A stretch of DNA of 64,000 bases from an uncultured Prevotella sp. (lineage in GTDB: Bacteria > Bacteroidota > Bacteroidia > Bacteroidales > Bacteroidaceae), in NCBI GenBank assembly GCA_900547005.1, contig URER01000003.1, positions 30,992 to 94,991 on the forward strand, in the 5' to 3' direction. The position numbers were made by a program, and so were the translations under genes. The notes under the pieces were generated by a model. That model had not been told where the DNA came from. It ran no database searches and saw nothing but the letters and a program-made list of their open reading frames with translations. Of this stretch, positions 17,799-27,119 are shown in pieces; the first letter of the stretch is position 1, and each line of letters starts with the position of its first letter.

Positions 17799-19512
17799 GA
17801 GCTATGTGTCTGTCGTTTTCAGCTTTTATGCTTCCGAAACCCTTGCGGTTGAAAAATGCGGTCTTGCCGTTGCTTTTCTTATTGCTGTTTTGTGGTTTCT
17901 TAGGGAATGCCGATTTTGTGCGGAATACATCGAGTGCGGCATTTATCATATCGTCGCCATTGTTGAGGTATTGCGTCCAAACAGTCTCGCTGAGCATATT
18001 GTATATGATTCTTGAGAAGATGTAACGCTCCAGTTTGTCGTGCGACTTCATTATCAGCAGGTTGCGACGCTTCAAGCCGTTCTTGTCGGCGTATTCAGCG
18101 AACTGTTCCACGAGGTTCTGCTGTTTCAGATAGTCCAGCATCTTGTCCAATGTGTCGTATTCGGCCAGCTTGTGCCTGTTCTCATCTGTATAGGTATAGG
18201 CGAATTGCAGAATCAGACCGCTCATGGCCGCTTCCTTATAATAGGATGTCATGTTTGTACTGTCTTCGGGAATGAAGATGTCCGGCGTGATGCCGCCGCC
18301 GCCATATACGGTGCGTCCGATGCTTGTGTGATAGGCAGGGCCGGTGTGCTTTATGCTGTCTTGCGAGAAGAACTCTCCGTGCTGGAACCGGGAAAGCAGG
18401 TCTTGGTCGTATTGCAACTCGTCGCCAGGAGTGTAAGGTTTTTGAATACATCTGCCCGAAGGAGTGTAATATCGCGCTATGGTGAGTCTTATCATGCTTC
18501 CGTCGGGGAAGTTTATCTGTTGCTGTACAAGTCCTTTGCCGAACGAGCGCCGGCCGATGATGGTGCCTCGGTCGTTGTCTTGTATCGCCCCGGCGAAAAT
18601 TTCGGATGCCGAAGCGGATGCCTCATCGATGAGAACCACGAGCGGGATGTCCTGATATGAGCCGCGTCCGTCGCTCTTGTAGTTCATTCGTGGCGAGTTC
18701 CGGCCCTCGGTATATACAATGATGCGGTCTTTCGGCAGGAACTCGTTGACCATCTGTGTGGCTGATTGCAGGTAGCCGCCGGTGTTGTCGCGCAGGTCTA
18801 TTACAAGGTTTGTGAAGCCGTTGTATGACAGTTCGGTTAAGGCTACGAGCATTTCGGCGTAGGTCTTCTCGCCAAAGTTCTTTATTTTGATGTACCCGGT
18901 GCCATCGTCGAGCATATATGCGGCCGAGATGCTCTTGGTGGTGATGTCGTCTCGGGTCACGGTGAAGTTCTTGACGGCCTTCTCTCCGTATCTTTTCACT
19001 CCTATTCTTACAGTCGTTCCCTTCTTTCCTTTTAGGCGGTGCATCGCCTCTTCATTGGTTACAATCTTACCAACGAATGGTTTCCCGTCGATACTCACAA
19101 TCTTGTCGCCAGACAAAAGTCCTGATTTTTCAGCCGGTCCGTCTTTTATCACATTTTCAATGTGTATGGTGTCTTTGCGTATTGTGAACTCGATGCCTAC
19201 ACCGGAGAAAGAGCCTTTGAGGTCGTCGTTGGCTGTCTGGACATCTTTTGCGCTGATGTAGACAGAGTGAGGGTCCAGCTCTCGTAGGATTTGCGGAATG
19301 GCTTTCTCCACCAAGTTGTCGATATTCACCGAGTCAACGTATTGGTCGTTGATGATGTGGAGTAGGTTGTTCAGGCGGTTACTGCCGCTGTTGATGATAT
19401 TCAGCCTGTTTCCTGAGAATCTGTTGGCATAGAATGTGCCTATGACAATGCCTATGATAATACATAGGGCCATCATCAATGGTGTGTATCTGTTTTGCTT
19501 ATTCTGCCTCAT
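17791..19512 (-). CDS. C-terminal processing protease (S41, CtpA-like)
   Basis: Protein of 573 residues with a membrane anchor (about 12-30), a PDZ domain (about 100-185) and an S41 domain. The catalytic Ser303 lies in 'EASASASEIFAGA' and Lys326 in 'GRRSFGKGLVQ'; both are intact. These periplasmic proteases trim envelope proteins. The C-terminal 200 residues include a helical region and a basic end. Overlaps the dCMP deaminase gene by 14 bp. Confidence 0.93.
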   Translation of the reverse strand: MRQNKQNRYTPLMMALCIIIGIVIGTFYANRFSGNRLNIINSGSNRLNNLLHIINDQYVDSVNIDNLVEKAIPQILRELDPHSVYISAKDVQTANDDLKGSFSGVGIEFTIRKDTIHIENVIKDGPAEKSGLLSGDKIVSIDGKPFVGKIVTNEEAMHRLKGKKGTTVRIGVKRYGEKAVKNFTVTRDDITTKSISAAYMLDDGTGYIKIKNFGEKTYAEMLVALTELSYNGFTNLVIDLRDNTGGYLQSATQMVNEFLPKDRIIVYTEGRNSPRMNYKSDGRGSYQDIPLVVLIDEASASASEIFAGAIQDNDRGTIIGRRSFGKGLVQQQINFPDGSMIRLTIARYYTPSGRCIQKPYTPGDELQYDQDLLSRFQHGEFFSQDSIKHTGPAYHTSIGRTVYGGGGITPDIFIPEDSTNMTSYYKEAAMSGLILQFAYTYTDENRHKLAEYDTLDKMLDYLKQQNLVEQFAEYADKNGLKRRNLLIMKSHDKLERYIFSRIIYNMLSETVWTQYLNNGDDMINAALDVFRTKSAFPKKPQNSNKKSNGKTAFFNRKGFGSIKAENDRHIAHA

Positions 19513-19945
19513 ATTCGTCCGGATTTAAGTAAATTACTTCGATATTCGCTCTTCTTAGTAAGTTGATTCCGTCTTCAAGCCGGTATGCCTCACCGTAAAC
19601 AACCCTCTTTATGCCGGCTTGTATTATCAGTTTGGAACATTCAAGACATGGCGCGGCGGTTACGTATAATGTCGCTCTGTCGCTGTTGTTGGAACTTCTT
19701 GCAAGTTTGGTTATAGCGTTGGCTTCTGCGTGTAGCACGTATGGCTTCGTGAGGTTATTCTCATCTTCGCATATATTCTCGAATCCGCTTGGCGTTCCGT
19801 TATATCCGTCGCTTATTATCATCTTGTCCTTTACGACAAGTGCGCCTACCTGTCTGCGTTTGCAGTAGGAGTTTTTAGCCCATATACGTGCCATGCGCAG
19901 ATAACGTAGATCGAGCAGCAGTTGCTTTTCTGTGGTCTTAGGCAT
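19499..19945 (-). CDS. Deoxycytidylate deaminase
   Basis: Zinc enzyme of 148 residues that deaminates dCMP to dUMP for dTMP synthesis. Zinc and catalytic residues are in HAEAN (His72, Glu74) and PCLEC (Cys100, Cys103); 'SYCKRRQVGALVVKD' and 'SDGYNGTPSGFENICE' mark the ComE/dCMP deaminase branch. It overlaps genes on both sides (14 and 8 bp). Confidence 0.93.
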   Translation of the reverse strand: MPKTTEKQLLLDLRYLRMARIWAKNSYCKRRQVGALVVKDKMIISDGYNGTPSGFENICEDENNLTKPYVLHAEANAITKLARSSNNSDRATLYVTAAPCLECSKLIIQAGIKRVVYGEAYRLEDGINLLRRANIEVIYLNPDEYEAE

Positions 19946-22034
19946 CGCAAGTTCCTTTCTTCAATGGTTTCTTTATTCCGTTTCTTTCGAGAAGTGCGTC
20001 TATTGTGGGTTCGCATCCGCGGAAACGCTTGTATAAAGTCATTGGGTGTTCCGTTCCACCCTTTGATAAAATGTTGCTGCGGAAGCTCTCGGCTGTGGCT
20101 TGGTCGAATATTCCGTTGCGTTTGAACACGCTGAATGCGTCGGCATCGAGTACTTCAGCCCACTTATAACTGTAATATCCTGCGGCATATCCGCCTGCCA
20201 TTATGTGCGAGAACTGCACAGTCATGCAAGTGTCTTTGCGCTGCTTGTCGATTATTGCATCTTTCCATGCGTCTTTCTCGAAGGCTATAATGTCGTCTTT
20301 GAACTCGTCTTTTTGAGTGTAATATGCCATATCGAGCAGTCCGAAAGAAACCTGACGTAGGCACGCTGTGGCTGCTCCGTAGTTGCGGCTGCGTATGATT
20401 TTCTCGATTAACTCATCCGGCATAGGCTCTCCGGTCTGGTAATGGAAAGCGAAGGTGCGCAGGAAATCCTTCTCGATTACGAAGTTCTCCATGAATTGAG
20501 ATGGCAGTTCAACAAAGTCCCACCACACGTTTGTGCCTGACAGACTCTCAAAACGGGAGTTTGCGAATATGCCGTGCAGCGAGTGTCCGAACTCATGCAG
20601 GAATGTTTCCACTTCTCCCAAACGCAACAAGGCTGGCTTGTCGGCAGTCGGTTTACTCAGATTCATCACGAGACTGACGTGAGGACGAACGTTCGTTCCG
20701 TCTTTTTCGATATACTGCCCTTGAAATTCTGTCATCCAGGCACCATCGCGTTTGCCTTTGCGGGGGTGGAAATCTACATATAAAACGGCAAGATAGCTTC
20801 CGTCTTTGTCGTAAACTTCAAATGGCTTCACATCGGAATGATATGTCGGAATCTCGCGGTTTTCACGGAATGTGATACCGTATAGTTTGGTGGCAAGGCC
20901 GAATACGCCTTTTATTACGTTGTTTATCTCGAGATACGGGCGTAACATCTCCGGGTCGAGGTCGTACTTTTCGAGTTTCAGGAGGTGAGAATAATACCCC
21001 CAGTCCCACGGTTGCATCTCGAAATCTGCTCCCTCACGCTCTTTCGCAAATGCCTCTATCTCGTCTCTTTCCTTTATCGCCGTCGGCTTGTAGGCCTCAA
21101 TCAGGTCATTGAGCAGCTTGTAAACGTTCTCAACATTTATTGCCATGCGATACTTCATTACATAGTCGGCGAAAGTGTCGTAGCCCAAGAGCTGTGCCAT
21201 CTCGCGGCGCAGGTTGATAAGGCGCTTGCAAATGTCGATGTTGTTCTCGCTGTTGTCCTTTATGCACAGCGTGTTGCGGGCCATATAAAGTTGCTCGCGC
21301 AAGTGCCGTTGTGTGGAGTACATCATGAACGGACCGTAACTCGGAGCGTCGAGTGTGAACACCCAGCCTTCTTTTTCGTGCTCTTTCGCCGCTTCTTCGG
21401 CTGCGTGTATAGCTGTATCCGGCAGTCCTTCAAGCTCATTCTTATCGGTAATGTTTAGAATGAACACCTTGTTCTCCTTCAATAAGTTCTGTGAGAACTG
21501 CAAAGCGAGCAGACTTATCTCCTCGGTCAGTTTGCGCAGTTTTTCTTTCCCGGCCTCATCGAGTAGCGCACCACTGCGAACAAAGCCGTCATAGCTGTTG
21601 TTCAGTAGCATGGTTTCTTCGTCTGTGAGTTCCCTATGGTTCTCATAGACATACTTTATGCGTTCGAAAAGTTTTGGATTAAGACTTATATCGTTTGAAT
21701 GCTTCGTCAGAATAGGACTCATTTTCTGTGCCAAGGCATCCATTTCATCGTTGGTCTCGGCGCTTAGCATATTAAAGAAGACACTCTCCACGCGTCCTAA
21801 TAAGTCGTAGTAGTGCTTGCGGCCCTTCACTTCGTCCTCGCGTACAATCGTATTCTCGAATGTCGGTTCGGCCGGGTCGTTTATTATTCTTTCTATTTGT
21901 TCGTCTTCTCTGCGCATTCCCTCTATCATCGCCTCCTCGTAGTCGGCTATGGTAATGTCACAGAAAGGTACAGTCTCGTGCGGAGTGTTGTATTGTTGCA
22001 GGAAAGGGTTGGTGTGGATGTTTTTTTCTTCCAT
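19938..22034 (-). CDS. M3-family peptidyl-dipeptidase (Dcp-like)
   Basis: Zinc metallopeptidase of 698 residues with HEFGH at about 480-484, usual M3 length and 'SGTNVWWDFVELPSQFMEN' downstream. It removes dipeptides from the C-terminus of peptides. No signal peptide is seen, so it is likely cytoplasmic. I use the ATG at 22034; the TTG at 22067 is less likely. It heads the unit M3-dCMP deaminase-CtpA-FTHF ligase and has a near-perfect promoter at 22093-22123. Confidence 0.93.
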   Translation of the reverse strand: MEEKNIHTNPFLQQYNTPHETVPFCDITIADYEEAMIEGMRREDEQIERIINDPAEPTFENTIVREDEVKGRKHYYDLLGRVESVFFNMLSAETNDEMDALAQKMSPILTKHSNDISLNPKLFERIKYVYENHRELTDEETMLLNNSYDGFVRSGALLDEAGKEKLRKLTEEISLLALQFSQNLLKENKVFILNITDKNELEGLPDTAIHAAEEAAKEHEKEGWVFTLDAPSYGPFMMYSTQRHLREQLYMARNTLCIKDNSENNIDICKRLINLRREMAQLLGYDTFADYVMKYRMAINVENVYKLLNDLIEAYKPTAIKERDEIEAFAKEREGADFEMQPWDWGYYSHLLKLEKYDLDPEMLRPYLEINNVIKGVFGLATKLYGITFRENREIPTYHSDVKPFEVYDKDGSYLAVLYVDFHPRKGKRDGAWMTEFQGQYIEKDGTNVRPHVSLVMNLSKPTADKPALLRLGEVETFLHEFGHSLHGIFANSRFESLSGTNVWWDFVELPSQFMENFVIEKDFLRTFAFHYQTGEPMPDELIEKIIRSRNYGAATACLRQVSFGLLDMAYYTQKDEFKDDIIAFEKDAWKDAIIDKQRKDTCMTVQFSHIMAGGYAAGYYSYKWAEVLDADAFSVFKRNGIFDQATAESFRSNILSKGGTEHPMTLYKRFRGCEPTIDALLERNGIKKPLKKGTCDA

Positions 22035-22092
22035 ATCTAATAATGATGAAGCTATATGCTTTTGCAATGTTTCTTATATGTCGTTATTCATG

Positions 22093-22123
22093 CAAAGTTA
22101 CGGAAAATCAAGCGATTGGCAAA
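22093..22123 (-). promoter_or_regulatory. Promoter of the M3 peptidase unit
   Basis: TTTG (22120-22123), 19-bp spacer, TAACTTTG (22093-22100) on the minus strand. Confidence 0.7.
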
Positions 22124-22139
22124 ATGATAAAGCCGCTTT

Positions 22140-22826
22140 TTAACGTATATTGCATATCTGAATAAGCATTTCCACCTGCGGAATGTGTATCGCTCCTCTG
22201 CCGAGTCTGATGAGTCCTTCGGCCTGCATGGCGTTGAGAGCTCTTGAAACGTTCAGTCTGCTGTCGCAGATTTCCTCCGCAAGGTCTTCCATGCGTATCT
22301 TTATGTGCTTCTCTCCGGCCGGCCTTTGGCATCTTTGTTCTATGAAATGGATTATGCGTTCGCGTACTGACAGCGGCGTTGAGCGCCAAATCGTTTGCGA
22401 TTGTTTTTGTGCTATGGTCGAAATGATGTTCAGTAGATTCATGCGGAATATGATGAAGTTGTCTGATAGTTTCATTACTTCCTGCTTATCGAGTGCTATG
22501 AAGTTGCACTGCCCTACGGCAAAGTATGTCGTAGTGTACCGTTGTTTCAATCCGAACAGACGCTCCGGCTGCAAAACTGTGGGTGCATTTATCTCTTCCG
22601 TGATGCTGTATCGTCGGTTGACAGACTGGTTTTCTATTCTCAGTTTGCCGTTTATAAGAAACACCAACTTGTCGCAAGTGTCGCCTTCGCGCATCACGCA
22701 TTCTCCGTCTGCGGCCTTATGGAATCCGAATCTTATCTGCGCAACAATCTCAGACAGGTCATTACGGCTCAATCCCTGAAACAGAGACAGGCCATAGAGC
22801 GTGTCATATAATTGCAATGAAGGCAT
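22140..22826 (-). CDS. Crp/Fnr-family transcriptional regulator
   Basis: Protein of 228 residues with an N-terminal cyclic-nucleotide-binding-type beta-roll (about 12-120) and a C-terminal winged helix ('MEDLAEEICDSRLNVSRALNAMQAEGLIRLGRGAIHI'). No cysteine set for an iron-sulfur cluster is seen at the N-terminus, so it is not a classical FNR. It starts 3 bp after the apbE stop, so it is cotranscribed with it. Ligand unknown. Confidence 0.88.
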   Translation of the reverse strand: MPSLQLYDTLYGLSLFQGLSRNDLSEIVAQIRFGFHKAADGECVMREGDTCDKLVFLINGKLRIENQSVNRRYSITEEINAPTVLQPERLFGLKQRYTTTYFAVGQCNFIALDKQEVMKLSDNFIIFRMNLLNIISTIAQKQSQTIWRSTPLSVRERIIHFIEQRCQRPAGEKHIKIRMEDLAEEICDSRLNVSRALNAMQAEGLIRLGRGAIHIPQVEMLIQICNIR

Positions 22827-22829
22827 GGG

Positions 22830-23867
22830 CTATTTCGCAATTTTGTCTTTCAGAGAGTCCGAATACCATGTGGCGGGCTTGCCGTTCTTGTCGGAATAGA
22901 TGAAATAAGCCATCAGTTCGGGATGCTTGTCGAGCACTTTTTTTGCCTTGTCAATTCCCATTACCATGAAAGCTGTGGCGTATGCGTCGGCCGTGGCGCA
23001 GTTCTTGGTCAAAACCGTGGCTGACAACAAGCTGTGTTGCACGGGATAACCCGTCGTCGGGTCTATTGTATGGGCGTATTTCTTCCCGTCTTTATAGTAG
23101 AAGTTCCGATAGTTTCCACTTGTGGCCATCGCTTTATCGGTTACGTTGAGCACGGTCTGAATCTCCTCCTTCACGTTCAGGGTGTCGTCATTAGGTTTCG
23201 TTACTCCGATTTTCCACGGCAAGCGCTTCGGACTATAGCCCCGTGTTACAATCTCGCCACCTATCTCTATCATGAAATTCTTTATGTCGTGCGAAAGGAA
23301 ATAGCGCGCTATCACGTCGCAACCGTAGCCTTTCGCTATCGCGCTGCAATCCACCATGATGCGCGGGTCGGCTTTCTTTATCTTCATTGCACCGTTCTGT
23401 CTCGCCGTCTCCACTTTTCTGTAATCCACGAACCGGCGCAGACTGTTTATCGAATGTGTCGTAGGAGCCGTACCGTTTTTGAATCCGAAGCCCCAAACGT
23501 TCACCAGAGGAGCCACCGTAATGTCGAAAGCACCGTTTGTTTCCTTCGATACCGACTGTGCAAGGTCGAACACTTCGAGAAACATCTTGTCGGGTACGAC
23601 CGCCTCGTTACGGTTTATTCGTGATATGACGGAGTTCTTGTTGAACATCGACAGAGAGGCATCTATCTTCTTTAGTTCGTTCTCTATTTCCTTTTTCAGG
23701 TTCTTGTCGCTCTGGTAAGTGATGTTATATACAGTTCCGAACACAAATCCGGAGTCATGTTGGTATGGCATAGACTGTTGCTGGCGTATGATAAGAGCCG
23801 TACCTATTATCAGCAGGATAAGAAACGGTAATTGCCATTTCAGTTGCTTTTTCTTCTTGTTGTCCAT
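22830..23867 (-). CDS. apbE: FAD:protein FMN transferase
   Basis: Protein of 345 residues anchored by an N-terminal membrane segment (about 12-27), then an ApbE domain. It attaches FMN to Thr residues of redox proteins such as Nqr/Rnf subunits at the periplasmic side. 'GAFDITVAPLVNVWGFG', 'DCSAIAKGYGCD', 'IEIGGEIVTRG' and the metal-binding 'CATADAYATAFMVMG' are all present. Confidence 0.94.
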   Translation of the reverse strand: MDNKKKKQLKWQLPFLILLIIGTALIIRQQQSMPYQHDSGFVFGTVYNITYQSDKNLKKEIENELKKIDASLSMFNKNSVISRINRNEAVVPDKMFLEVFDLAQSVSKETNGAFDITVAPLVNVWGFGFKNGTAPTTHSINSLRRFVDYRKVETARQNGAMKIKKADPRIMVDCSAIAKGYGCDVIARYFLSHDIKNFMIEIGGEIVTRGYSPKRLPWKIGVTKPNDDTLNVKEEIQTVLNVTDKAMATSGNYRNFYYKDGKKYAHTIDPTTGYPVQHSLLSATVLTKNCATADAYATAFMVMGIDKAKKVLDKHPELMAYFIYSDKNGKPATWYSDSLKDKIAK

Positions 23868-23916
23868 GTTATGAGGCTATTCATGTTTTTTGTATCATTG
23901 TGCAGGGCAGAGGGCA

Positions 23917-24600
23917 TCACAGCTCAAAGGTGATATTGAATGTAGCTCCGAGCACTGACCCTCCTTGCTTGCCGAAGCCGGGAACATACCACGGGTCGCC
24001 AATCTCGCCACTCTTCTTGGCCAGTCGCGAGCGATAGCGCACGCTCCAGCCCAAACGCAGTGGCCCGGCTATCTTAGCGTCTACGCCTACGAGGGCCTCT
24101 ATCCAGTGATAAGAGCCTTTCACGTCTTTCTCTCCGTATGGCGTGGCCGTTCCCCAAACGGGGTCTTCCACGTCAGGACCGGATATGTCATACTTGAACG
24201 AGGTGAAAGCGTATCTCGCACCGGCAAAGATGCGATATATGTCGTGTTTGTTCTTTGCAATGTTGAAGTCGCAACCGATTCTCGCAAACGGCGCGCTGGT
24301 CTTGTATTTGATACTTGTTGCCTCGTCCTCGTGGTTGGCCTGACCGATTCCAATTTCTATGACGGGGAAGTATTTGTCTTTCAGATTCACCTTCAGCGCA
24401 GCCTCATACTGGCCGTAGTCGCTTATCATCATCTGCACCGGACCTACCGCATCCACGCTCACGGCTATTCCACGGAACAGCGGAATGGAATCCTCATTCA
24501 CCATAATCGGCGCCGTTGTCTTTTGTGCGTTTGCCGAAAGGGGCAGCAGTAGATTAATAATGAGGATGGAAATATATGTAAAGATGTTCTTTTGTCTCAT
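23917..24600 (-). CDS. Outer-membrane-type beta-barrel protein, DUF6048-like
   Basis: Protein of 227 residues with a signal peptide (cleaved near 'ANAQ', about 25) and alternating beta strands ending in Phe-Glu-Leu ('GATFNITFEL'), typical of small outer-membrane barrels. I believe it matches the Bacteroidota family DUF6048; this is from memory. Its start overlaps the preceding lipoprotein gene by 47 bp, an unusually long overlap, so the two are likely translated together. Confidence 0.75.
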   Translation of the reverse strand: MRQKNIFTYISILIINLLLPLSANAQKTTAPIMVNEDSIPLFRGIAVSVDAVGPVQMMISDYGQYEAALKVNLKDKYFPVIEIGIGQANHEDEATSIKYKTSAPFARIGCDFNIAKNKHDIYRIFAGARYAFTSFKYDISGPDVEDPVWGTATPYGEKDVKGSYHWIEALVGVDAKIAGPLRLGWSVRYRSRLAKKSGEIGDPWYVPGFGKQGGSVLGATFNITFEL

Positions 24601-25033
24601 CAGTGTCTACGTTAGGATTGTTTATTACAACCGAGTCGATGGCGTTCTTCGTATGCGTTACGCCCGTGATGGTGTGGAAAAAAGCAGGGTTGCAGTCCAC
24701 GGACTCAAAGTGTGGCTGATTGGTTTTCTGTATTTTCACGATGTCGGTCGTTACGGTTTTCGTTATCGTGTCTATCATCTCGAAGCGCAGTTCGTCCTCA
24801 TCCTGTGAATAACTCATAGGCAGCAGGAAGTAGGTCGTTTCCACTCCGCGGTTGAACAGTGTGCTGTCGTCTTTGTCCGGCCTTACCGCCATAATCGTGA
24901 GCGTGTCGGCAAGGGTGTCTACCGGCCCGCGCAAGGCAAACCTCACGCTCACCGTATTGTTCATCGGGCAGTCGAGCGTGGTGCAGGCGGCAATCAGCGA
25001 TGCCGCAATCAGTATCGGAATTATTTTCCGCAT
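24554..25033 (-). CDS. DUF6452-like lipoprotein
   Basis: Lipoprotein of 159 residues: signal peptide with lipobox 'LIAAC' (Cys near 18), then a beta-rich domain starting 'LDCPMNNTVSVRF'. It resembles the Bacteroidota DUF6452 family, often next to DUF6048 (from memory). Start is the ATG at 25033; the frame extends upstream only inside the glycosyltransferase gene. Function unknown; with the barrel protein it may form an envelope pair. Confidence 0.72.
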   Translation of the reverse strand: MRKIIPILIAASLIAACTTLDCPMNNTVSVRFALRGPVDTLADTLTIMAVRPDKDDSTLFNRGVETTYFLLPMSYSQDEDELRFEMIDTITKTVTTDIVKIQKTNQPHFESVDCNPAFFHTITGVTHTKNAIDSVVINNPNVDTDETKEHLYIYFHPHY

Positions 25034-25983
25034 CTTATTTCCTCCTCTATCTGGTAGTCGTTGCGCTGGCTCGACGAACGGCTGACAAGGTCGCCGATGA
25101 ATCCCGCGAGAAACAGTTGCGTGCCAATCATCATCGTCGTGAGGGCGATATAGAACCACGGCGAGTCTGTTATCAGGTTGTGATAGATGCCGTTCGACAG
25201 GTCAATCAACTTGCTTATGCCGATGGCAATCACCGAGAGAAAACCGATGAAGAACACTATCGAACCGAGAAATCCGAACACGTGCATAGGCTTCTTGCCG
25301 AAGCTGCTGAGGAACCACAGCGTGATAAGGTCGAGATAGCCGTTTACGAAACGGTTGAGGCCGAACTTCGACTTGCCGTATTTGCGCGCCTGATGATGCA
25401 CAACCTTTTCGCCGATGCGGTCGAAGCCCGCGTTTTTCGCAAGATAAGGGATATATCTGTGCATCTCTCCATACACCTCGATATTCTTTATCACATCCTT
25501 GCGATAAGCCTTCAGTCCGCAGTTGAAGTCGTGCAGGTTATGTATTCCGCTGATTTTCCTTGCCGTTGCGTTGAAAATCTTTGTAGGAATGGTTTTCGAC
25601 AACGGGTCGTAGCGCTTCTGTTTATATCCGGATACAAGGTCAAACTTGTCCTCGGTAATCATGCGGTAAAGTTCCGGAATCTCGTCGGGCGAGTCTTGCA
25701 GGTCGGCATCCATCGTGATAACCACATCGCCCTGTGCCTCCTTGAAACCGCAATACAGCGCGGGACTCTTGCCATAGTTGCGGCGGAACTTTATGCCTTT
25801 CACGTTCTCGTGCTTCTCGCCGAGGCCTTCTATCACCTGCCACGAACGGTCGGTAGAGCCATCGTTTACGAATATCACTTCAAAAGAGAACTTGTTAGCG
25901 TTCATCACCCGCTCTATCCAAGTGTAAAGTTCGGGCAAAGACTCCTCCTCATTATATAAAGGTATTACTACTGATATGTCCAT
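25021..25983 (-). CDS. Family 2 glycosyltransferase, polyprenyl-phosphate type
   Basis: Protein of 320 residues. GT2 domain starts 'MDISVVIPLYNEEESL', has 'VNDGSTD' near 40 and the metal site DAD at 92-94 ('MDADLQDSPDEIP'), followed by two membrane helices (about 230-255 and 265-290). This matches the DPM1/ArnC/GtrB type that transfers a sugar from a nucleotide to undecaprenyl phosphate. Overlaps the lipoprotein gene by 13 bp. Sugar unknown. An upstream in-frame GTG/TTG extension is ignored. Confidence 0.88.
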   Translation of the reverse strand: MDISVVIPLYNEEESLPELYTWIERVMNANKFSFEVIFVNDGSTDRSWQVIEGLGEKHENVKGIKFRRNYGKSPALYCGFKEAQGDVVITMDADLQDSPDEIPELYRMITEDKFDLVSGYKQKRYDPLSKTIPTKIFNATARKISGIHNLHDFNCGLKAYRKDVIKNIEVYGEMHRYIPYLAKNAGFDRIGEKVVHHQARKYGKSKFGLNRFVNGYLDLITLWFLSSFGKKPMHVFGFLGSIVFFIGFLSVIAIGISKLIDLSNGIYHNLITDSPWFYIALTTMMIGTQLFLAGFIGDLVSRSSSQRNDYQIEEEIRCGK

Positions 25984-26040
25984 TTCCGTTGATTTTATGT
26001 TTTCTTTCTTATTATTCTTCCTTTTGCTATTAAACCTTAG

Positions 26041-26108
26041 ACCTCCCACCTCATGACAGAAACCTAAGGCCTTATAACCTTAAACCTCCCACCTCATAAC
26101 CTTAAACT
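26041..26108. repeat. Short repeat ACCTCCCACCTCAT-AACCTTA
   Basis: Two copies of ACCTCCCACCTCAT followed by ACAG/AACCTTAA words fill the gap between DUF4199 and the glycosyltransferase. A third, reversed copy lies at 38757-38775. Confidence 0.6.
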
Positions 26109-26623
26109 TTGCGTTTCATTATCGCCGCTATTATCAGACTCAGCACGATGCCGGCGAATATGTTCGTAATGAAGTAGGTCAGCGCGAATTGCGTAGGCGT
26201 GATGCTCTCCATCGTTTGTCTCATCTCGCCCTCGCTAAGATTGTATAGCTTCAGGACGTCGGCGTATTCAGGCTGCGACATAATGCTCATCAGCATATCT
26301 GCGAGGTGCCCGTTGTCGATGAACTCCATATAGGCCCATTGCACGAGCGAGAAGATTATCGCTGCATTCATGAACACCCGGAAGCAGTAGGAGAGGGCAC
26401 GGCCGAACGTGATAGTGCCGTCAAGGCCTTCGTTGCGGAACTTTCTAAGTCTGTAACCGACAAAGAAAGGTGTAGACAAAGCTATCAGATTGCACGCTAA
26501 ACTGAAAGGGGGAAAGGCCGACGCGCATATCAGGAATGCGAAACTTGCCGTCCAAAGCACAGCAAGGTATATGCCATCATACCAGGCGTATGTTTTCAGT
26601 TGACGATATTGGTCGTATGTCAT
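26102..26623 (-). CDS. DUF4199 membrane protein
   Basis: Protein of 173 residues with four hydrophobic segments (about 18-36, 38-55, 80-100, 145-168) and the DUF4199 pattern 'GTITFGRALSYCFRVFMNAAIIFSLVQWAYMEFID'. Bacteroidota-specific, function unknown. In this phylum the family commonly precedes a dolichol-phosphate-type GT2, as here. A TACTTTTG -7 box is at 26648-26655. Confidence 0.85.
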   Translation of the reverse strand: MTYDQYRQLKTYAWYDGIYLAVLWTASFAFLICASAFPPFSLACNLIALSTPFFVGYRLRKFRNEGLDGTITFGRALSYCFRVFMNAAIIFSLVQWAYMEFIDNGHLADMLMSIMSQPEYADVLKLYNLSEGEMRQTMESITPTQFALTYFITNIFAGIVLSLIIAAIMKRKV

Positions 26624-26647
26624 AATTTTATCATATCAATTTGCCTA

Positions 26648-26655
26648 CAAAAGTA
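26648..26655 (-). promoter_or_regulatory. -7 box of the DUF4199-GT2 unit
   Basis: TACTTTTG on the minus strand, 25-32 bp upstream of the start; no clear -33 TTTG. Confidence 0.5.
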
Positions 26656-26786
26656 CTCATTTTATGTAATATATTAATACAATGTGCCGGTATTTTATAT
26701 ATTTTTTGTTAATGTCGGTGATAGCAAAGATTGTTAAAAAGGACTAATTCTCTTGTGCCGTTTATGGCTATTTGAATATAAAACAC

Positions 26787-26794
26787 TACCTTTG
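26787..26794 (+). promoter_or_regulatory. -7 box of the SRP RNA/tRNA-Thr unit
   Basis: TACCTTTG on the plus strand, 22 bp before the SRP RNA 5' end. Confidence 0.6.
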
Positions 26795-26816
26795 CACCGC
26801 TTTTCATGGCAAACAT

Positions 26817-26912
26817 GGACAAGTCTTACACGGTCAGCTCCCTTCGAATCCTCCAGGACGGGAACGTAGCAAAGGTAGTTGGTTGTAGCGACGCGATGTG
26901 AGTAGCTTGTCC
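26817..26912 (+). ncRNA. ffs: Signal recognition particle RNA, small bacterial type
   Basis: About 96 nt. The ends GGACAAG and CTTGTCC pair, and the apical part 'CTCCAGGACGGGAACGTAGCA' follows the conserved SRP helix-8 layout (CCAGG, tetraloop-side GGAA and AGCA asymmetric loop). It scaffolds Ffh for targeting membrane proteins. It lies 4 bp upstream of tRNA-Thr and shares its promoter. Confidence 0.88.
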
Positions 26913-26916
26913 ACCC

Positions 26917-26990
26917 GCCTCTTTAGCTCAGTTGGCCAGAGCACGTGATTTGTAATCTCGGGGTCGTTGGTTCGAATCCGACAAGAGGCT
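26917..26990 (+). tRNA. tRNA-Thr (anticodon TGT)
   Basis: A 74-nt cloverleaf: acceptor GCCTCTT/AAGAGGC, loop TTTGTAA with anticodon TGT, T loop TTCGAAT. The anticodon stem contains one T-T mismatch (CGTGA/TCTCG). CCA is not encoded. Confidence 0.93.
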
Positions 26991-27004
26991 CAAAACAAAT
27001 TCCG

Positions 27005-27043
27005 AATGAGATTGTGTCGTCAAAGATGCAATCTCATTTTTTT
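27005..27043 (+). terminator. Terminator after tRNA-Thr
   Basis: AATGAGATTG pairs with CAATCTCATT and is followed by TTTTTT. Confidence 0.8.
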
Positions 27044-27119
27044 ATATACAATAGTGGCTTTATGGACTCAAAATTCCGGCTTAACGGAAAAATATAGTGG
27101 ACAGATTATATTTGATTAA

